A stretch of DNA of 64,000 nt from Woeseiaceae bacterium. GTDB lineage: Bacteria; Pseudomonadota; Gammaproteobacteria; Steroidobacterales; Woeseiaceae. The stretch is from positions 248,001-312,000 of the forward strand of contig JAJFKS010000025.1 in assembly GCA_021773115.1 (NCBI GenBank). Reading direction: 5' to 3'. A program made the translations under genes and the position numbers. This document shows, piece after piece, positions 1 through 9,751 of this stretch. How positions within the stretch are numbered: the stretch's first letter is position 1; every line of letters starts with the position of its first letter. The notes below the pieces were generated by a model that saw only the letters and a program-made list of their open reading frames with translations, was not told the origin of the DNA and did not search any database.

Positions 1-1
1 G

Positions 2-190
2 CAGGTGATCTCGAAAGCCGAGCTCACTGACCGACTGTACGACCAGGACTTCGAACGAGACAGCAATGTCATCGAAGTGTTCATCGGTCGGTTACGCAAG
101 AAAATGGATCCGGACAACAGTCTCAAACCCATCGAAACGCTTCGCGGCCGCGGCTATCGCTTCGCGCTGGAGCGAAACCAGTCGGGCTGA
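2..190 (+). CDS. OmpR/PhoB-family response regulator, C-terminal part only
   Basis: The window opens inside this gene, so only about 62 C-terminal residues are visible and the receiver domain lies off the left edge. The residues form the end of a winged-helix DNA-binding domain: a recognition-helix region followed by VIEVFIGRLRKKMD and the beta-hairpin wing GRGYRF, both typical of OmpR/PhoB regulators. A histidine kinase starts 8 bp downstream in the same direction, so the pair is almost certainly a two-component operon resembling PhoP/PhoQ. The target genes cannot be deduced from this fragment. Confidence 0.9.
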   Translation, partial: QVISKAELTDRLYDQDFERDSNVIEVFIGRLRKKMDPDNSLKPIETLRGRGYRFALERNQSG

Positions 191-198
191 TCTAAGCC

Positions 199-1584
199 AT
201 GTATTCCCTGAGTAGCCGACTACTGATCTCCGTCAGTGTGCTGCTGCTGATCTTTTTTGGCGCGACCATTGCGGTCCTTGATACCGCGTTTACCGAAGCC
301 GGCGAACAGGCCAGGCGCGACGTTCTGGGTGGCCACCTGGTCGCACTACTCGCGGCTGCCGAGCCGGACGATGACGGTGAGCTGGCGCTTCCCGAGCGAT
401 TACGCGAACCCCGCTTCGCACAGATCGGATCCGGCCTGTACGGCGAGGTGCGAAATGCGGCCGGTGATAGTGTCTGGCGTTCAAAATCTGCACTCGGGTT
501 CAATATCCCAGCCAGTGCAATGCCCGCCATTGGCGTTCAGCGGTTCGAGCGCCAGCGGCTCGCCGATGACACACCGCTTCTGACGCTAAGTCTCACGGTC
601 GACTGGGAGTTTGACGACGGCAGTTCCCGTCCTTATGTCTTTAAAGTGTCGGAGAGCCTTGAGTCGTTCAACGCGCAGGTGTCGGGATTTCGAGGTCAGC
701 TGTTTCGCTGGTTTGCTGCCGTTGCAGCGACAATGTTGCTCGCTTTCTCCTTGTTGCTGCGTGGCTTGATGAAACCCTTGCGAAAAATTGAAACGGAAAT
801 TTCTGCGATCGAGAGTGGAGAACGCGCATCACTCTCCGATCAGTTTCCGACCGAGTTGATCGGCGTCGCTCGTAACATGAACCTGCTCATCGACAGCGAA
901 CGCGCACGTTCCGATCGCTATCGATTCACACTGGACAATCTCGCGCACAGTCTGAAAACGCCATTGGCGGGCATGCGAGCATTGCTCGGCGACAGCGACC
1001 GTGAAGATTTTGAATCGCGATTCAACGAGCAGATCGACCGCATGGATGAAATTGTGCGCTACCAGTTGCGCAAACCGGCGACGGCAGCGCGCGAAAGGCT
1101 CGTCTTGCAGGCGGTGCAGGTCAACAGGGAAATTACGCGCCTGGTCGACGGTCTGGCAAAAGTCTACCGTGACAAGGCACCGGAAATTAACGTCACGGTC
1201 GAACCTGGAATGCAATTTCGTGGTGACAGCGGTGATTTCCTGGAGCTTGCCGGCAACCTGCTCGACAACGCTTGCAAGTGGTGCAAGCGCCGCGTCGAGA
1301 TCAGTGTTGTTCCGTCAGTAAAGTCGCCGGCCATGGCGAGCGGAATGGTACTGATTGTCTCGGACGATGGTCCGGGCATTCCCAAAGAATCCGCTGAGGC
1401 TTTGCTGGAGCGTGGCATGCGCCTGGATGAGTCGACGCCGGGACACGGCATCGGTCTCGCCGTCGTGAAGGATATTGCCCAGTCCTACGGCGGAACGTTG
1501 TCTATTGAACAGTCGCAAATGGGCGGCGCAATGATTACAGTTTCGATTCCGCCGATTTCGTCGGCTTATCCGGGCCAGAACTAA
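199..1584 (+). CDS. Sensor histidine kinase, PhoQ-like
   Basis: Inner-membrane sensor kinase of 461 residues. An N-terminal membrane helix (about 8-28) is followed by a periplasmic sensor region, a second membrane helix (about 175-192), a HAMP-like linker, and the H box NLAHSLKTPL with phospho-acceptor His250. The ATPase part shows the N box (NLLDNACKWC), G1 (DDGPGIP) and G2 (GHGIGLAVV). It would phosphorylate the regulator encoded 8 bp upstream. The periplasmic part contains an acidic stretch (EPDDDGE), which in PhoQ-type sensors faces the membrane and senses cations or cationic peptides; that parallel is inference. The stop codon directly abuts the start of the next gene. Confidence 0.93.
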   Translation: MYSLSSRLLISVSVLLLIFFGATIAVLDTAFTEAGEQARRDVLGGHLVALLAAAEPDDDGELALPERLREPRFAQIGSGLYGEVRNAAGDSVWRSKSALGFNIPASAMPAIGVQRFERQRLADDTPLLTLSLTVDWEFDDGSSRPYVFKVSESLESFNAQVSGFRGQLFRWFAAVAATMLLAFSLLLRGLMKPLRKIETEISAIESGERASLSDQFPTELIGVARNMNLLIDSERARSDRYRFTLDNLAHSLKTPLAGMRALLGDSDREDFESRFNEQIDRMDEIVRYQLRKPATAARERLVLQAVQVNREITRLVDGLAKVYRDKAPEINVTVEPGMQFRGDSGDFLELAGNLLDNACKWCKRRVEISVVPSVKSPAMASGMVLIVSDDGPGIPKESAEALLERGMRLDESTPGHGIGLAVVKDIAQSYGGTLSIEQSQMGGAMITVSIPPISSAYPGQN

Positions 1585-2076
1585 ATGCGCATCCGCTTTA
1601 TTACGACCGGCGGCACCATTGACAAGATTTATTTCGACGCGCTAAGTGAATTCGAGGTCGGTGATTCTGTTGTGCAGCATATACTGACGGACGGTCTGGT
1701 CGATTTCGAATACGACGTCGTGTCCCTGTTTCAAAAAGACAGCCTCGAAATTGGCGACGAGGACCGCGAAATAATTCGAAAATTCATTGCCGAAGACGAT
1801 GCCTCGCACTACATCATTACGCACGGAACGGACACAATGCCCGAAACCGCCGAAGTGCTGAAGGATCTGACCGATCGGACGATCGTCCTGACAGGCGCGT
1901 TAACACCAGCGAGATTTCGCACGACGGATGCAGTATTTAACGTTGGCATGGCTGTCGCAACGGTGCAAATCGCGAAGCCGGGTGTGTATATCGCGATGAG
2001 CGGACAGGTGTTTGAAGCCGGCGCGGTTCGCAAAAACCGCGCCGAAAACAAGTTCGAAGCTACAGGTCGAAGTTAA
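1585..2076 (+). CDS. Asparaginase-domain protein, N-terminal domain only
   Basis: A 163-residue protein carrying only the N-terminal half of the L-asparaginase fold. The catalytic threonine motif TTGGTIDK (near residues 7-14) and the second threonine/aspartate motif [11 protein letters not shown] (about 79-89) are both present. Full asparaginases are about 330 residues with a C-terminal domain; nothing like it follows here, because the gene ends against the oppositely oriented dehydrogenase with a 17-bp tail-to-tail overlap. Short proteins of this size are, to my knowledge, common in proteobacteria, so this may be a natural short form, not a truncation. It abuts the kinase gene without a gap and is probably co-transcribed. 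Asparaginase activity is unproven. Confidence 0.8.
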   Translation: MRIRFITTGGTIDKIYFDALSEFEVGDSVVQHILTDGLVDFEYDVVSLFQKDSLEIGDEDREIIRKFIAEDDASHYIITHGTDTMPETAEVLKDLTDRTIVLTGALTPARFRTTDAVFNVGMAVATVQIAKPGVYIAMSGQVFEAGAVRKNRAENKFEATGRS

Positions 2077-3577
2077 TACCCTGCGCCAGCGGCAGGTCCT
2101 TACCCCAGTTGATCGTATTGGTCTGACGACGCATATACGCCCTCCAGGAATCGCTGCCGGCTTCACGGCCGCCACCGGTTTCTTTTTCGCCGCCGAAGGC
2201 ACCGCCGATCTCGGCACCGGATGTGCCAATGTTGACGTTTGCGATGCCACAATCCGAACCGCCAGCTGAGAGGAAATACTCGGCGTTTTGCAAATTGTCT
2301 GTGAATATCGCCGACGAAAGACCCTGCACAACGCCATTTTGCATGGCGATCGCTTCATCCAGTGTTTCGTAAGACAGCAAGTACAGAATCGGGCCGAAAG
2401 TTTCGGTTTGCACGACATCCCAGTCATTTTTTGCAACTGCGATCGCTGGTGTGATGAAGTTGCCGGGACCATCGATGCGTTCGCCACCGCAGAGAACTTC
2501 GCCGCCCGCTTTGACAACGGCCTTGCAGGCTGCTTCGACGCGTTCGATCGAGGATTCATCGATTAGCGGACCCATCAGCGTATCGGGCTTCAGCGGATCA
2601 CCGATGCGTATCTGACCATAGGCCTTCACCAGCGCGGCTTTCAGTTCTTCAAATCGCGACTGGTGCACGATGATTCGACGCGTTGATGTACAACGCTGGC
2701 CAGCGGTGCCGACCGAACCGAAAACAATCGCCGGTACCACGAGGTCCATGTTCGCGAATTCATCAACGATAATCGCGTTGTTGCCGCCCAGCTCGAGCAG
2801 GCTTTTACCCATACGCGACATGACACGCTCACCGACGTGTTTGCCAACGGCGCAGGAGCCTGTGAAGGAAATCATGTTGACGCGTTCATCATCGACAAAT
2901 TTGGCGGCGAGTTCGTTGCTGCCGTCGTTGATCAGGAAGAACACGTCCGGAAGATCGAGGTCGGCGAGTGCTTCGTTGACGATTTTCTGCACGGCGACGC
3001 CGCATAGCGGTGTCTTCGGCGACGGCTTCCAGATGTTGACGTTGCCGCAAACGGCCGCGACGCAGGCATTCCATGCATAGACAGCCACCGGGAAATTAAA
3101 CGCGGAGATCGTGCCAACGATACCCAGCGGATGCCACTGCTCGTACATGCGGTGTTGCGGACGTTCAGAATGCATCGTGCGGCCGTACAACATACGCGAC
3201 TGGCCAACCGCGAAATCAGCGATGTCGATCATTTCCTGAACTTCACCGTCGCCCTCAGCTTTGATCTTTCCCATCTCCAGTGAAACGAGGCTGCCGAGGG
3301 GGTCTTTGTACTTGCGCAGGGCGTTGCCAATACGACGGACAGCTTCGCCACGAACGGGAGCCGGAATCTTGCGCCAGGCTTTGAATGACTCTTGCGCCTT
3401 CGCGATGACTTGTTCGTATTCAGCCGTGGACGTCGAGCGCACGCTGGCGATCAGTTCGTTGGTCGCCGGATTAATTGACTCAATGATCTGAGTCGATTCA
3501 TCACGCGATGCCGTGGCGCCAAACCACGTGCCATCGTTAATCGCGCTGAGTCCAAGTTGATCCAATACTTTTTGCAT
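2060..3577 (-). CDS. Aldehyde dehydrogenase, antiquitin/ALDH7 type (aminoadipate-semialdehyde dehydrogenase)
   Basis: NAD-dependent dehydrogenase of 505 residues, close to the size of ALDH7 (antiquitin) enzymes that oxidise alpha-aminoadipate semialdehyde / piperideine-6-carboxylate in lysine breakdown. The cofactor-binding FTGSCAVG, the general-base region [10 protein letters not shown], the catalytic cysteine in GQRCTSTRR, and the C-terminal [21 protein letters not shown] typical of this subfamily are all present. I chose the ATG at 3577 because it follows AGGAG at correct spacing; an upstream in-frame ATG would add 55 residues unlike the family. It is transcribed alone, convergent with the asparaginase-domain gene. 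Substrate specificity is inferred from family resemblance. Confidence 0.92.
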   Translation of the reverse strand: MQKVLDQLGLSAINDGTWFGATASRDESTQIIESINPATNELIASVRSTSTAEYEQVIAKAQESFKAWRKIPAPVRGEAVRRIGNALRKYKDPLGSLVSLEMGKIKAEGDGEVQEMIDIADFAVGQSRMLYGRTMHSERPQHRMYEQWHPLGIVGTISAFNFPVAVYAWNACVAAVCGNVNIWKPSPKTPLCGVAVQKIVNEALADLDLPDVFFLINDGSNELAAKFVDDERVNMISFTGSCAVGKHVGERVMSRMGKSLLELGGNNAIIVDEFANMDLVVPAIVFGSVGTAGQRCTSTRRIIVHQSRFEELKAALVKAYGQIRIGDPLKPDTLMGPLIDESSIERVEAACKAVVKAGGEVLCGGERIDGPGNFITPAIAVAKNDWDVVQTETFGPILYLLSYETLDEAIAMQNGVVQGLSSAIFTDNLQNAEYFLSAGGSDCGIANVNIGTSGAEIGGAFGGEKETGGGREAGSDSWRAYMRRQTNTINWGKDLPLAQGINFDL

Positions 3578-3837
3578 GTGTTTCTCCTCGTGGGCGCGCA
3601 TTGTGCCTAGGTCGCGGCACGCTTTCCACACCTGTGTGGGCGGCTCGCAAGTAAACAGGCATGACACGCCATGCGCTTTCCGGACGCGCCAATTCAGACC
3701 CTGACGTCGCCCGAAAAAGAATCCATAAATCATTGATTGCACGAGAAACTTTTGAGGCGGTTAATGAGGCGTGGCATAGTCCGCGTCTTCCTCCCCTTAA
3801 ATTTTGAAGTCGATAAACTACCGATGAAGGCACTAAC

Positions 3838-5193
3838 GTGAGCAGAACCCTGGCAAAAACCGAATGGCATCCCGCAAGCTGGCAGAGCAAAGAGGCCACA
3901 CAACAGGCGATCTATTCCGACAAGGCGGCGCTTGACCGGGCGGTTAGCGATCTGAGCCGGCTGCCGCCGATAACGACTTCCTGGGAAGTTGATGATCTCA
4001 AGGCGCATTTTGCCAAAGCTCAGCGCGGCGAAGCCTTCGTCCTGCAGGGCGGCGACTGCGCCGAGACTTACGACGAGTGCACCTCCGAGAACATTGTTGC
4101 CAAGCTGAAAATTTTGCTGCAGATGAGCCTGGTGATGATTTACGGTCTCAAGAAGCCCGTGGTGCGCGTCGGACGAATGGCCGGGCAATACGCGAAGCCC
4201 AGGTCAGCCGACACTGAGACGCGCGACGGTGTTTCGCTGCCGAGCTTTCGCGGTGATCTGGTCAATCGCAGTGGCTTTAATGCTGATGAACGTTCGCCGG
4301 ACCCGCAGATGATCCTGCGAGGCTATGAACGAGCCGCACTCACATTGAATTTCGTCCGCTCGCTGATTGATGGCGGCTTCGCCGATCTTCACCACCCGGA
4401 ATACTGGGATCTCGACTGGGTAGGGCACTCATCCGCCGCAACCGAGTATCACGCCATTGTGTCGTCGATTTCGGATTCGCTGGATTTCCTCGAAACCGTG
4501 TCGGGGCGTCAATTTCATCGCACCCAGCGTGCTGATATTTATGCCGCGCATGAGGGGCTACATCTGCATTATGAGATGGCGCAGACACGCTACCTGGAGC
4601 GTCGCGAACGTTGGTACAACCTGACCACACATTTTCCGTGGATCGGAATGCGCACCGCGCAGCTTGACGGTGCCCACATTGAATACTTCCGGGGCATTGC
4701 CAATCCGATTGGCGTGAAGATCGGCCCCGGGATGACGCGTGAGTGGCTGCAAGGGCTGGTAACGGTGTTGAATCCAAACAACGAGCCCGGCCGCCTGACA
4801 CTGATCCATCGCTTCGGAGCGAAATCCATTAATGATCATCTGCCGGACATGATCCGGACGGTGAAAGAAATGGGATCACCGGTGCTGTGGGTCTGCGATC
4901 CAATGCACGGCAATACGGAAAGTACCTCAGACGGCACCAAGACGCGCCGCTTTGACAATGTCGTGTCGGAGCTTGAATCCGCATTCAAAGTGCATGAGTC
5001 CATGGGCAGCTACCTCGGCGGCGTGCACCTCGAACTCACGGGCGAGAACGTTACGGAATGTACCGGCGGCGCACGTGGCCTGACGGATTCCGACCTGGCA
5101 CGCGCCTACAAGTCCACCGTCGATCCACGCCTTAACTACGAACAGGCGATGGAAGTGGCAATGCGCATCGCAGGCCTCGACAAACCCGCCTAA
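3838..5193 (+). CDS. Class II 3-deoxy-7-phosphoheptulonate (DAHP) synthase
   Basis: Cytoplasmic enzyme of 451 residues catalysing the first step of the shikimate pathway, condensation of phosphoenolpyruvate and erythrose 4-phosphate. The sequence is the plant-like class II type, unrelated in sequence to AroFGH: the N-terminal WHPASW, the metal/PEP region LQGGDCAETYDEC, RVGRMAGQYAKPRS, WVCDPMHGNT and HLELTGENVTECTGG are hallmark segments. Length fits bacterial class II enzymes (about 450-460). The start is a GTG at 3838, preceded by a GAAGG ribosome-binding sequence; a nearby ATG at 3824 is out of frame and runs straight into a stop. The gene is monocistronic, ending at a repeat-rich gap before the convergent rluE-like gene. 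Confidence 0.95.
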   Translation: MSRTLAKTEWHPASWQSKEATQQAIYSDKAALDRAVSDLSRLPPITTSWEVDDLKAHFAKAQRGEAFVLQGGDCAETYDECTSENIVAKLKILLQMSLVMIYGLKKPVVRVGRMAGQYAKPRSADTETRDGVSLPSFRGDLVNRSGFNADERSPDPQMILRGYERAALTLNFVRSLIDGGFADLHHPEYWDLDWVGHSSAATEYHAIVSSISDSLDFLETVSGRQFHRTQRADIYAAHEGLHLHYEMAQTRYLERRERWYNLTTHFPWIGMRTAQLDGAHIEYFRGIANPIGVKIGPGMTREWLQGLVTVLNPNNEPGRLTLIHRFGAKSINDHLPDMIRTVKEMGSPVLWVCDPMHGNTESTSDGTKTRRFDNVVSELESAFKVHESMGSYLGGVHLELTGENVTECTGGARGLTDSDLARAYKSTVDPRLNYEQAMEVAMRIAGLDKPA

Positions 5194-5194
5194 T

Positions 5195-5291
5195 TACGGT
5201 GGCAGTCACCACAACCATAGATAAGGTAGCAGTCACCACAACCGGGTTACGGTGACTGCCACCATAATTTCGGGTTACGGTGACTGGCACC
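5195..5291. repeat. Four-copy palindromic intergenic repeat, possible bidirectional terminator
   Basis: The gap between two convergent genes consists almost entirely of a 19-bp unit, GGTGGCAGTCACCRYAACC, seen four times: two copies on the plus strand (near 5198 and 5225) and two inverted copies (ending near 5263 and 5292). The arrangement allows one large nested hairpin or two hairpins. The unit itself contains the near-palindrome GGTGGCAGTCACC. It resembles REP-like elements of gammaproteobacteria and would serve as a termination or mRNA-end-stabilising signal for both genes; function is inferred. Confidence 0.6.
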
Positions 5292-5888
5292 TTATCTTTG
5301 AAGGGCTTGCCAGGCCTGATTGGTGTCGATCTGGCGCGATTCGCCTGGGCTCAGGTTTTCCAGCGTCCAGGGTCCGACGGCGCAGCGTATCAGGCGCAGC
5401 GTGGGTAGCCCGACGGCAGCCGTCATGCGTCGCACCTGCCGGTTGCGGCCTTCTGCGAGCGTAATGTCTATCCAGCGGTCAACGACCGTCTTGCGGTAGC
5501 GAATCGGCGGATCGCGCAGCCAGAGTCCGTCAGGTTCGTCGATGCACTTCGCCGTCACGGCCATGGCCGGGCCATCCTTGAGGTTTACACCATCCACAAG
5601 GCGCTTCAATTGCTCATCGCTCGGCGTGCCTTCAACCTGCGCCCAGTAGCGTTTGCGAACTTTTGACCTGGGCTGGCTGATGCGGGCCTGCAAGCGGCCA
5701 TCATCGGTCAGAAGCATGAGCCCCTCACTGTCAAAATCGAGGCGTCCGGCCGGATAGACGCCCGGGACGCTGACATAGTCGGCCAGCGTGTTTCGACCGT
5801 CAGCATCCGTAAACTGGCACAGGACTTGATACGGCTTGTTCAGAATAATCAACACTTCTTGTCGTCCCCGGCGATCTGTACAATGCAC
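5292..5888 (-). CDS. rluE: 23S rRNA pseudouridine synthase, RluE-like
   Basis: RsuA/RluB/E/F-family pseudouridine synthase. The catalytic aspartate motif is [17 protein letters not shown]; other family segments are KRYWAQVEG, the basic GRNRQVRRM and the C-terminal LRCAVGP-type strand. There is no N-terminal S4 domain: the protein begins almost directly with [13 protein letters not shown], as RluE (23S position 2457) does, unlike RsuA, RluB and RluF. The GTG start at 5888 has an AGGGA at good spacing; an internal GTG at 5855 would match the family N-terminus more tightly and remains possible. The gene is divergent from icd, 26 bp away. Confidence 0.82.
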   Translation of the reverse strand: MHCTDRRGRQEVLIILNKPYQVLCQFTDADGRNTLADYVSVPGVYPAGRLDFDSEGLMLLTDDGRLQARISQPRSKVRKRYWAQVEGTPSDEQLKRLVDGVNLKDGPAMAVTAKCIDEPDGLWLRDPPIRYRKTVVDRWIDITLAEGRNRQVRRMTAAVGLPTLRLIRCAVGPWTLENLSPGESRQIDTNQAWQALQR

Positions 5889-5914
5889 GCCAATCCCTGA
5901 TCTCTGGACACTGC

Positions 5915-7255
5915 ATGCACTACGATCATATCAATGTGCCCGCCGATGGCGCGCCCATAACCGCAAACCCCGACCACAGCCTGAATGTTCCGGACTTTCC
6001 GATTATTCCGTTTATCGAGGGCGACGGCATCGGTATCGATGTTACGCCTGTGATGCTTGACGTGGTCAATGCAGCCGTGAAAAAGGCCTACGGCGACAAA
6101 CGTGCGATCAAGTGGATGCAAGTCTACGCCGGTGCCAAAGCGGCCGAGATCTATGGTGAAGACAACTTCCTGCCGGAAGAAACGCTCGATGCATTTCAAC
6201 GCTATCGCGTATCGATCAAGGGACCATTGGCAACACCGACTGGCGGCGGGATTCGCTCGCTGAATGTTGCGATTCGCCAGACGCTCGACTTATATGCCTG
6301 CGTGAGACCCATTCAGTACTTTCCGGGCGTGCAGACGCCAATGCTGCAGTCGGACCTTGTCGATATGACGGTCTTTCGCGAAAACACGGAAGATATTTAC
6401 GCGGGCATCGAATTTCCGACCGGTTCCGAGGAAGTGCAGAAGCTGATCAACTTCCTGCAGACGGAACTCGGCGTTACCCAGATTCGATTCCCGCTGAGTT
6501 CCGGCATTGGTATCAAGCCGGTATCGCGTGAGGGTTCGGAGCGACTGATTCGCAAGGCGATCCAGCATTGTATCAACCGTGACATGAGGTCAGTCACGCT
6601 GGTGCACAAAGGCAATATCATGAAGTTCACGGAAGGTGCCTTCTGCCGCTGGGGCTATGAACTGGCCGCGACGGAGTTCGGTGCCAAGAAAATCGGCGAG
6701 GGTCCGTGGCTATCGTTCAAGAATCCCAAGACCGGAAGTGAGATCGTGATCAAGGACGTGATTGCCGATAATTTTCTGCAACAGATTCTACTCAAGCCGG
6801 AAGACTACGATGTCATCGCGACACTCAATCTCAATGGTGACTATATTTCTGATGCACTGGCAGCCCAGGTCGGCGGTATCGGTATTGCGCCGGGTGCAAA
6901 TCTTGCAGACTCGGTCGGCGTGTTCGAGGCAACTCATGGAACTGCCCCGGGCTTTGCAGGAAAAGATCGTGTCAATCCAGGATCGCTCATTCTGTCTGCC
7001 GCCATGATGTTGCGATACATCGGTTGGGACAAGGCAACGGACCTGGTCGTGAAAGGCGTGGCAAACACGATTGCGAACAGCGAGCTGACCTTCGACCTGG
7101 CGCGCTTGCGCCGAGCGATTCAGCAACCCAAACGCAAAGACAAGCCGCATGGAATAAAGGACGTTGAGCAGGAACTCGACCAAATGGTTCCAGGTGCTAC
7201 GCTGGTTGGCACCAGCGGATTCGGCGCCGCAGTTATTCGCCACATGGACGATTAG
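5915..7255 (+). CDS. icd: Isocitrate dehydrogenase, NADP-type
   Basis: TCA-cycle enzyme converting isocitrate to 2-oxoglutarate. The 446-residue protein (E. coli Icd is 416) has [15 protein letters not shown] at the N-terminus, the isocitrate-binding and phosphorylatable-serine loop [25 protein letters not shown], the lysine region [14 protein letters not shown], and the C-terminal [19 protein letters not shown]. The extra length is mainly a C-terminal extension after the adenine-binding region (about residues 405-446, including [11 protein letters not shown]). The gene is divergent from the rluE-like gene and is followed 5 bp later by a uracil-DNA glycosylase gene. Confidence 0.96.
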   Translation: MHYDHINVPADGAPITANPDHSLNVPDFPIIPFIEGDGIGIDVTPVMLDVVNAAVKKAYGDKRAIKWMQVYAGAKAAEIYGEDNFLPEETLDAFQRYRVSIKGPLATPTGGGIRSLNVAIRQTLDLYACVRPIQYFPGVQTPMLQSDLVDMTVFRENTEDIYAGIEFPTGSEEVQKLINFLQTELGVTQIRFPLSSGIGIKPVSREGSERLIRKAIQHCINRDMRSVTLVHKGNIMKFTEGAFCRWGYELAATEFGAKKIGEGPWLSFKNPKTGSEIVIKDVIADNFLQQILLKPEDYDVIATLNLNGDYISDALAAQVGGIGIAPGANLADSVGVFEATHGTAPGFAGKDRVNPGSLILSAAMMLRYIGWDKATDLVVKGVANTIANSELTFDLARLRRAIQQPKRKDKPHGIKDVEQELDQMVPGATLVGTSGFGAAVIRHMDD

Positions 7256-7260
7256 TTCGA

Positions 7261-7911
7261 TTGATCGACAAAGGTATTTTTGACAAGGACTGCCGTGCCT
7301 GTCCGAGACTCTCGACATTTCTCGACGACGTGCAAAGTCGCTACCCGGATTATTACTGCCGACCGGTACCGCCATTTGGTGCGCGAAAAGCCCGTTTCCT
7401 GATCGTCGGACTCGCACCGGGAATGCACGGTGCGAATCGATCGGGTCGTCCGTTCACCGGCGATCACGCTGGTATTTTGCTTTACCAGATGCTGCACAAA
7501 TATGGCTTCGCCAGTTGCGATCATTCCGAGTCGGTCGATGATGGGCTGACGCTCAGGGACTGTCGCATTACCAATGCGGTCAAGTGCCTGCCACCGGACA
7601 ACAAACCGGTTGGCGCAGAAATCAACACCTGCAATGTCTATCTTGCCAATGAGCTGGATGCGCTGCCGAAGAATTCGGTTGTGCTCGCACTCGGTGGCAT
7701 CGCTCACCGTGCGATCATCAAAGCCCTCGGCGAGCGGCAAGTCGATTACAAATTTGGACACGCGGCACTTCATGATCTGGGTCAATTTCGGGTGCTCGAC
7801 TCCTACCATTGCAGCCGCTATAACACCAACACGCGTCGCCTGACTGAAGCGATGTTCGACGAGGTATTTGCAACGGTGCGGGAGATGTTGGATAAATCGC
7901 AGCGTGAGTGA
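7261..7911 (+). CDS. Uracil-DNA glycosylase, family 5 (UDGb type)
   Basis: A 216-residue glycosylase excising uracil and other deaminated bases. The family-5 signature is clear: motif 1 GLAPGMHGANRSGRPF and motif 2 SYHCSRYNTNTRRLT. Cysteines at the N-terminus (DKDCRACPRL), in NAVKCLPP and in the SYHCS segment are placed as iron-sulfur ligands of the family. Family-5 enzymes lack the usual catalytic Asp/Asn of family 1, as here. A TTG at 7261 is used as start; no better in-frame ATG precedes the conserved region. The stop overlaps the uvrC start, so two DNA-repair genes are coupled. Confidence 0.87.
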   Translation: MIDKGIFDKDCRACPRLSTFLDDVQSRYPDYYCRPVPPFGARKARFLIVGLAPGMHGANRSGRPFTGDHAGILLYQMLHKYGFASCDHSESVDDGLTLRDCRITNAVKCLPPDNKPVGAEINTCNVYLANELDALPKNSVVLALGGIAHRAIIKALGERQVDYKFGHAALHDLGQFRVLDSYHCSRYNTNTRRLTEAMFDEVFATVREMLDKSQRE

Positions 7912-9733
7912 CGAGACACCATTTGAATTCGAGGCATTTCTGCGGACACTAACACACCGCCCGGGTGTCTACCGCATGCTCGACGAGAAACACAAAGTCA
8001 TATACGTCGGCAAGGCGAGAGACCTTAAGAAGCGGGTCTCCAGTTACTTCAATCGCACACACGATGCGGCCAAAACGGAGGCGATGATGTCTCGAGTCGC
8101 CCGTGTAGAGGTTACTGTTGCCAACACCGAGGCCGAGGCGCTCATACTTGAATACAGCCTCATCAAGCAGCACAAACCACGATTCAATATTCTGCTCAGG
8201 GATGACAAGAGCTACCCGTATATTTATGCGTCAACGGAACATGACTATCCGCGATTAAAATTTCATCGCGGCCCACGTCGCAAGAAGGGTCGCTATTTTG
8301 GTCCGTATCCCAGTACCTCGGCAGTGCGCCAGACATTGAGCGAACTCGAAAAGCTGTTTCTGATTCGCAATTGCTCTGATAGCTTTTTTCGAAACCGTAC
8401 GCGACCGTGTTTGCAATACCAAATCAAACGCTGCACTGCACCTTGCGTCAATCTGATTTCGAAGCAGCAGTACGCAAAAGACATCGATGCGGCTTTGTTG
8501 TTCCTCGACGGCAAGAATCGAAGCGTGGTCAATACCTTCGTCAAGCGCATGGAAGAGGCGTCCGAACTCCAGGACTACGAACAGGCTGCCCGCTACCGCG
8601 ACCAGATTTCGAAACTCAAGGAAATCGAAGCGCGACAACTTGTAAAACGCAGCAATAACATGGACCTGGATATTCTGGGTTTCGCATCAAACAGTGCGAT
8701 TCACTGCGTAACGGTGATTTTTATCCGCAATGGCTCCGTCATCGGCAGTCGCGATCATTTTCCGCGACTGCCGGGTGAGACCGACAAGCAAAAAATCCTG
8801 AACGCGTTTGTCGCTCAGTACTATCTGGGTCGCGATGCACCGGCCGAGATCATTGTTGAAACAGCGATTGAAGATGGCGACCTGCTGCAACAGGAATTGA
8901 CGGAGCGACTTGGCCACAAAGTGCAGATTCGCTCACGGGTACGCGGCGATCGTCTGCGCTGGTTGCAAATAGCTCGTACCAATGCGGAGCAGGGCCTGAA
9001 TCTTCGCGTTGCCAGCAATGCGACGATTAAGCGCCAGTTTGTCGCGCTTGGCGAGGCACTGGGTCTGGAGGAGACACCACAACGTCTGGAGTGTTTTGAT
9101 GTGAGTCATACGTCCGGTGAGGCGACCGTTGCGTCTTGCGTTGTGTTCAACACCGCCGGCCCACTGAAGAGTGACTACCGCCGATTCAATCTCAAGCCCG
9201 ACGCTGCCGGCGATGACTACGCTGCGATGGCCGAGGCATTGCGACGTCGCTACGCGCGTGTAAAAAAAGGCGAGGTACCGACGCCGGATATCCTGTTTGT
9301 CGATGGCGGCAAGGGGCAGCTGTCCGAGGCGATGAAGGTACTGGCCGAGTTGGAACTGGACTGGCTCAACGTAGTCGCGATTGCCAAGGGACCGTCGCGG
9401 AGACCTGGAGCGGAACAATTGTTTCGCCCGGGCGATACGCGGCCGATCAACCTGACAGCTGACTCATCGGCTCTATTGCTCATTCAGCAGATCCGCGATG
9501 AAGCGCATCGCTTCGCAATTACCGGTCACCGGCAACGACGCGCCAAGGCACGCCGTACGTCGAAACTGGAAGAGATCCCCGGTCTGGGTCCGAAAAAGCG
9601 CCGCGAACTGCTGCGACAGTTCGGTGGCCTGCAGGGCGTTAATGCTGCCGGTGTCGATGATTTAATCGAAGTTCGCGGTATTAGCAGAAAACTTGCGGAA
9701 ACCATATACAATGCGTTGCATCTTGAAAATTGA
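7904..9733 (+). CDS. uvrC: Excinuclease ABC subunit C
   Basis: Nucleotide-excision repair nuclease that makes both incisions with UvrA and UvrB. Domains in order: GIY-YIG nuclease (GVY near residue 21, YVG near 35), a cysteine cluster (CLQYQIKRCTAPC), the UvrB-binding UVR motif around QDYEQAARYRDQI, the RNase-H-like 5' nuclease domain (ECFDVSHTSGE, FVDGGKGQ), and two C-terminal helix-hairpin-helix motifs (IPGLGPKKRRELL, VRGISRKLAETI). The 609-residue length from the GTG at 7904 matches E. coli UvrC (610). It overlaps the glycosylase gene by 8 bp and precedes pgsA. Confidence 0.97.
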   Translation: MSDETPFEFEAFLRTLTHRPGVYRMLDEKHKVIYVGKARDLKKRVSSYFNRTHDAAKTEAMMSRVARVEVTVANTEAEALILEYSLIKQHKPRFNILLRDDKSYPYIYASTEHDYPRLKFHRGPRRKKGRYFGPYPSTSAVRQTLSELEKLFLIRNCSDSFFRNRTRPCLQYQIKRCTAPCVNLISKQQYAKDIDAALLFLDGKNRSVVNTFVKRMEEASELQDYEQAARYRDQISKLKEIEARQLVKRSNNMDLDILGFASNSAIHCVTVIFIRNGSVIGSRDHFPRLPGETDKQKILNAFVAQYYLGRDAPAEIIVETAIEDGDLLQQELTERLGHKVQIRSRVRGDRLRWLQIARTNAEQGLNLRVASNATIKRQFVALGEALGLEETPQRLECFDVSHTSGEATVASCVVFNTAGPLKSDYRRFNLKPDAAGDDYAAMAEALRRRYARVKKGEVPTPDILFVDGGKGQLSEAMKVLAELELDWLNVVAIAKGPSRRPGAEQLFRPGDTRPINLTADSSALLLIQQIRDEAHRFAITGHRQRRAKARRTSKLEEIPGLGPKKRRELLRQFGGLQGVNAAGVDDLIEVRGISRKLAETIYNALHLEN

Positions 9734-9751
9734 TGAACATCAGGGTGATGA

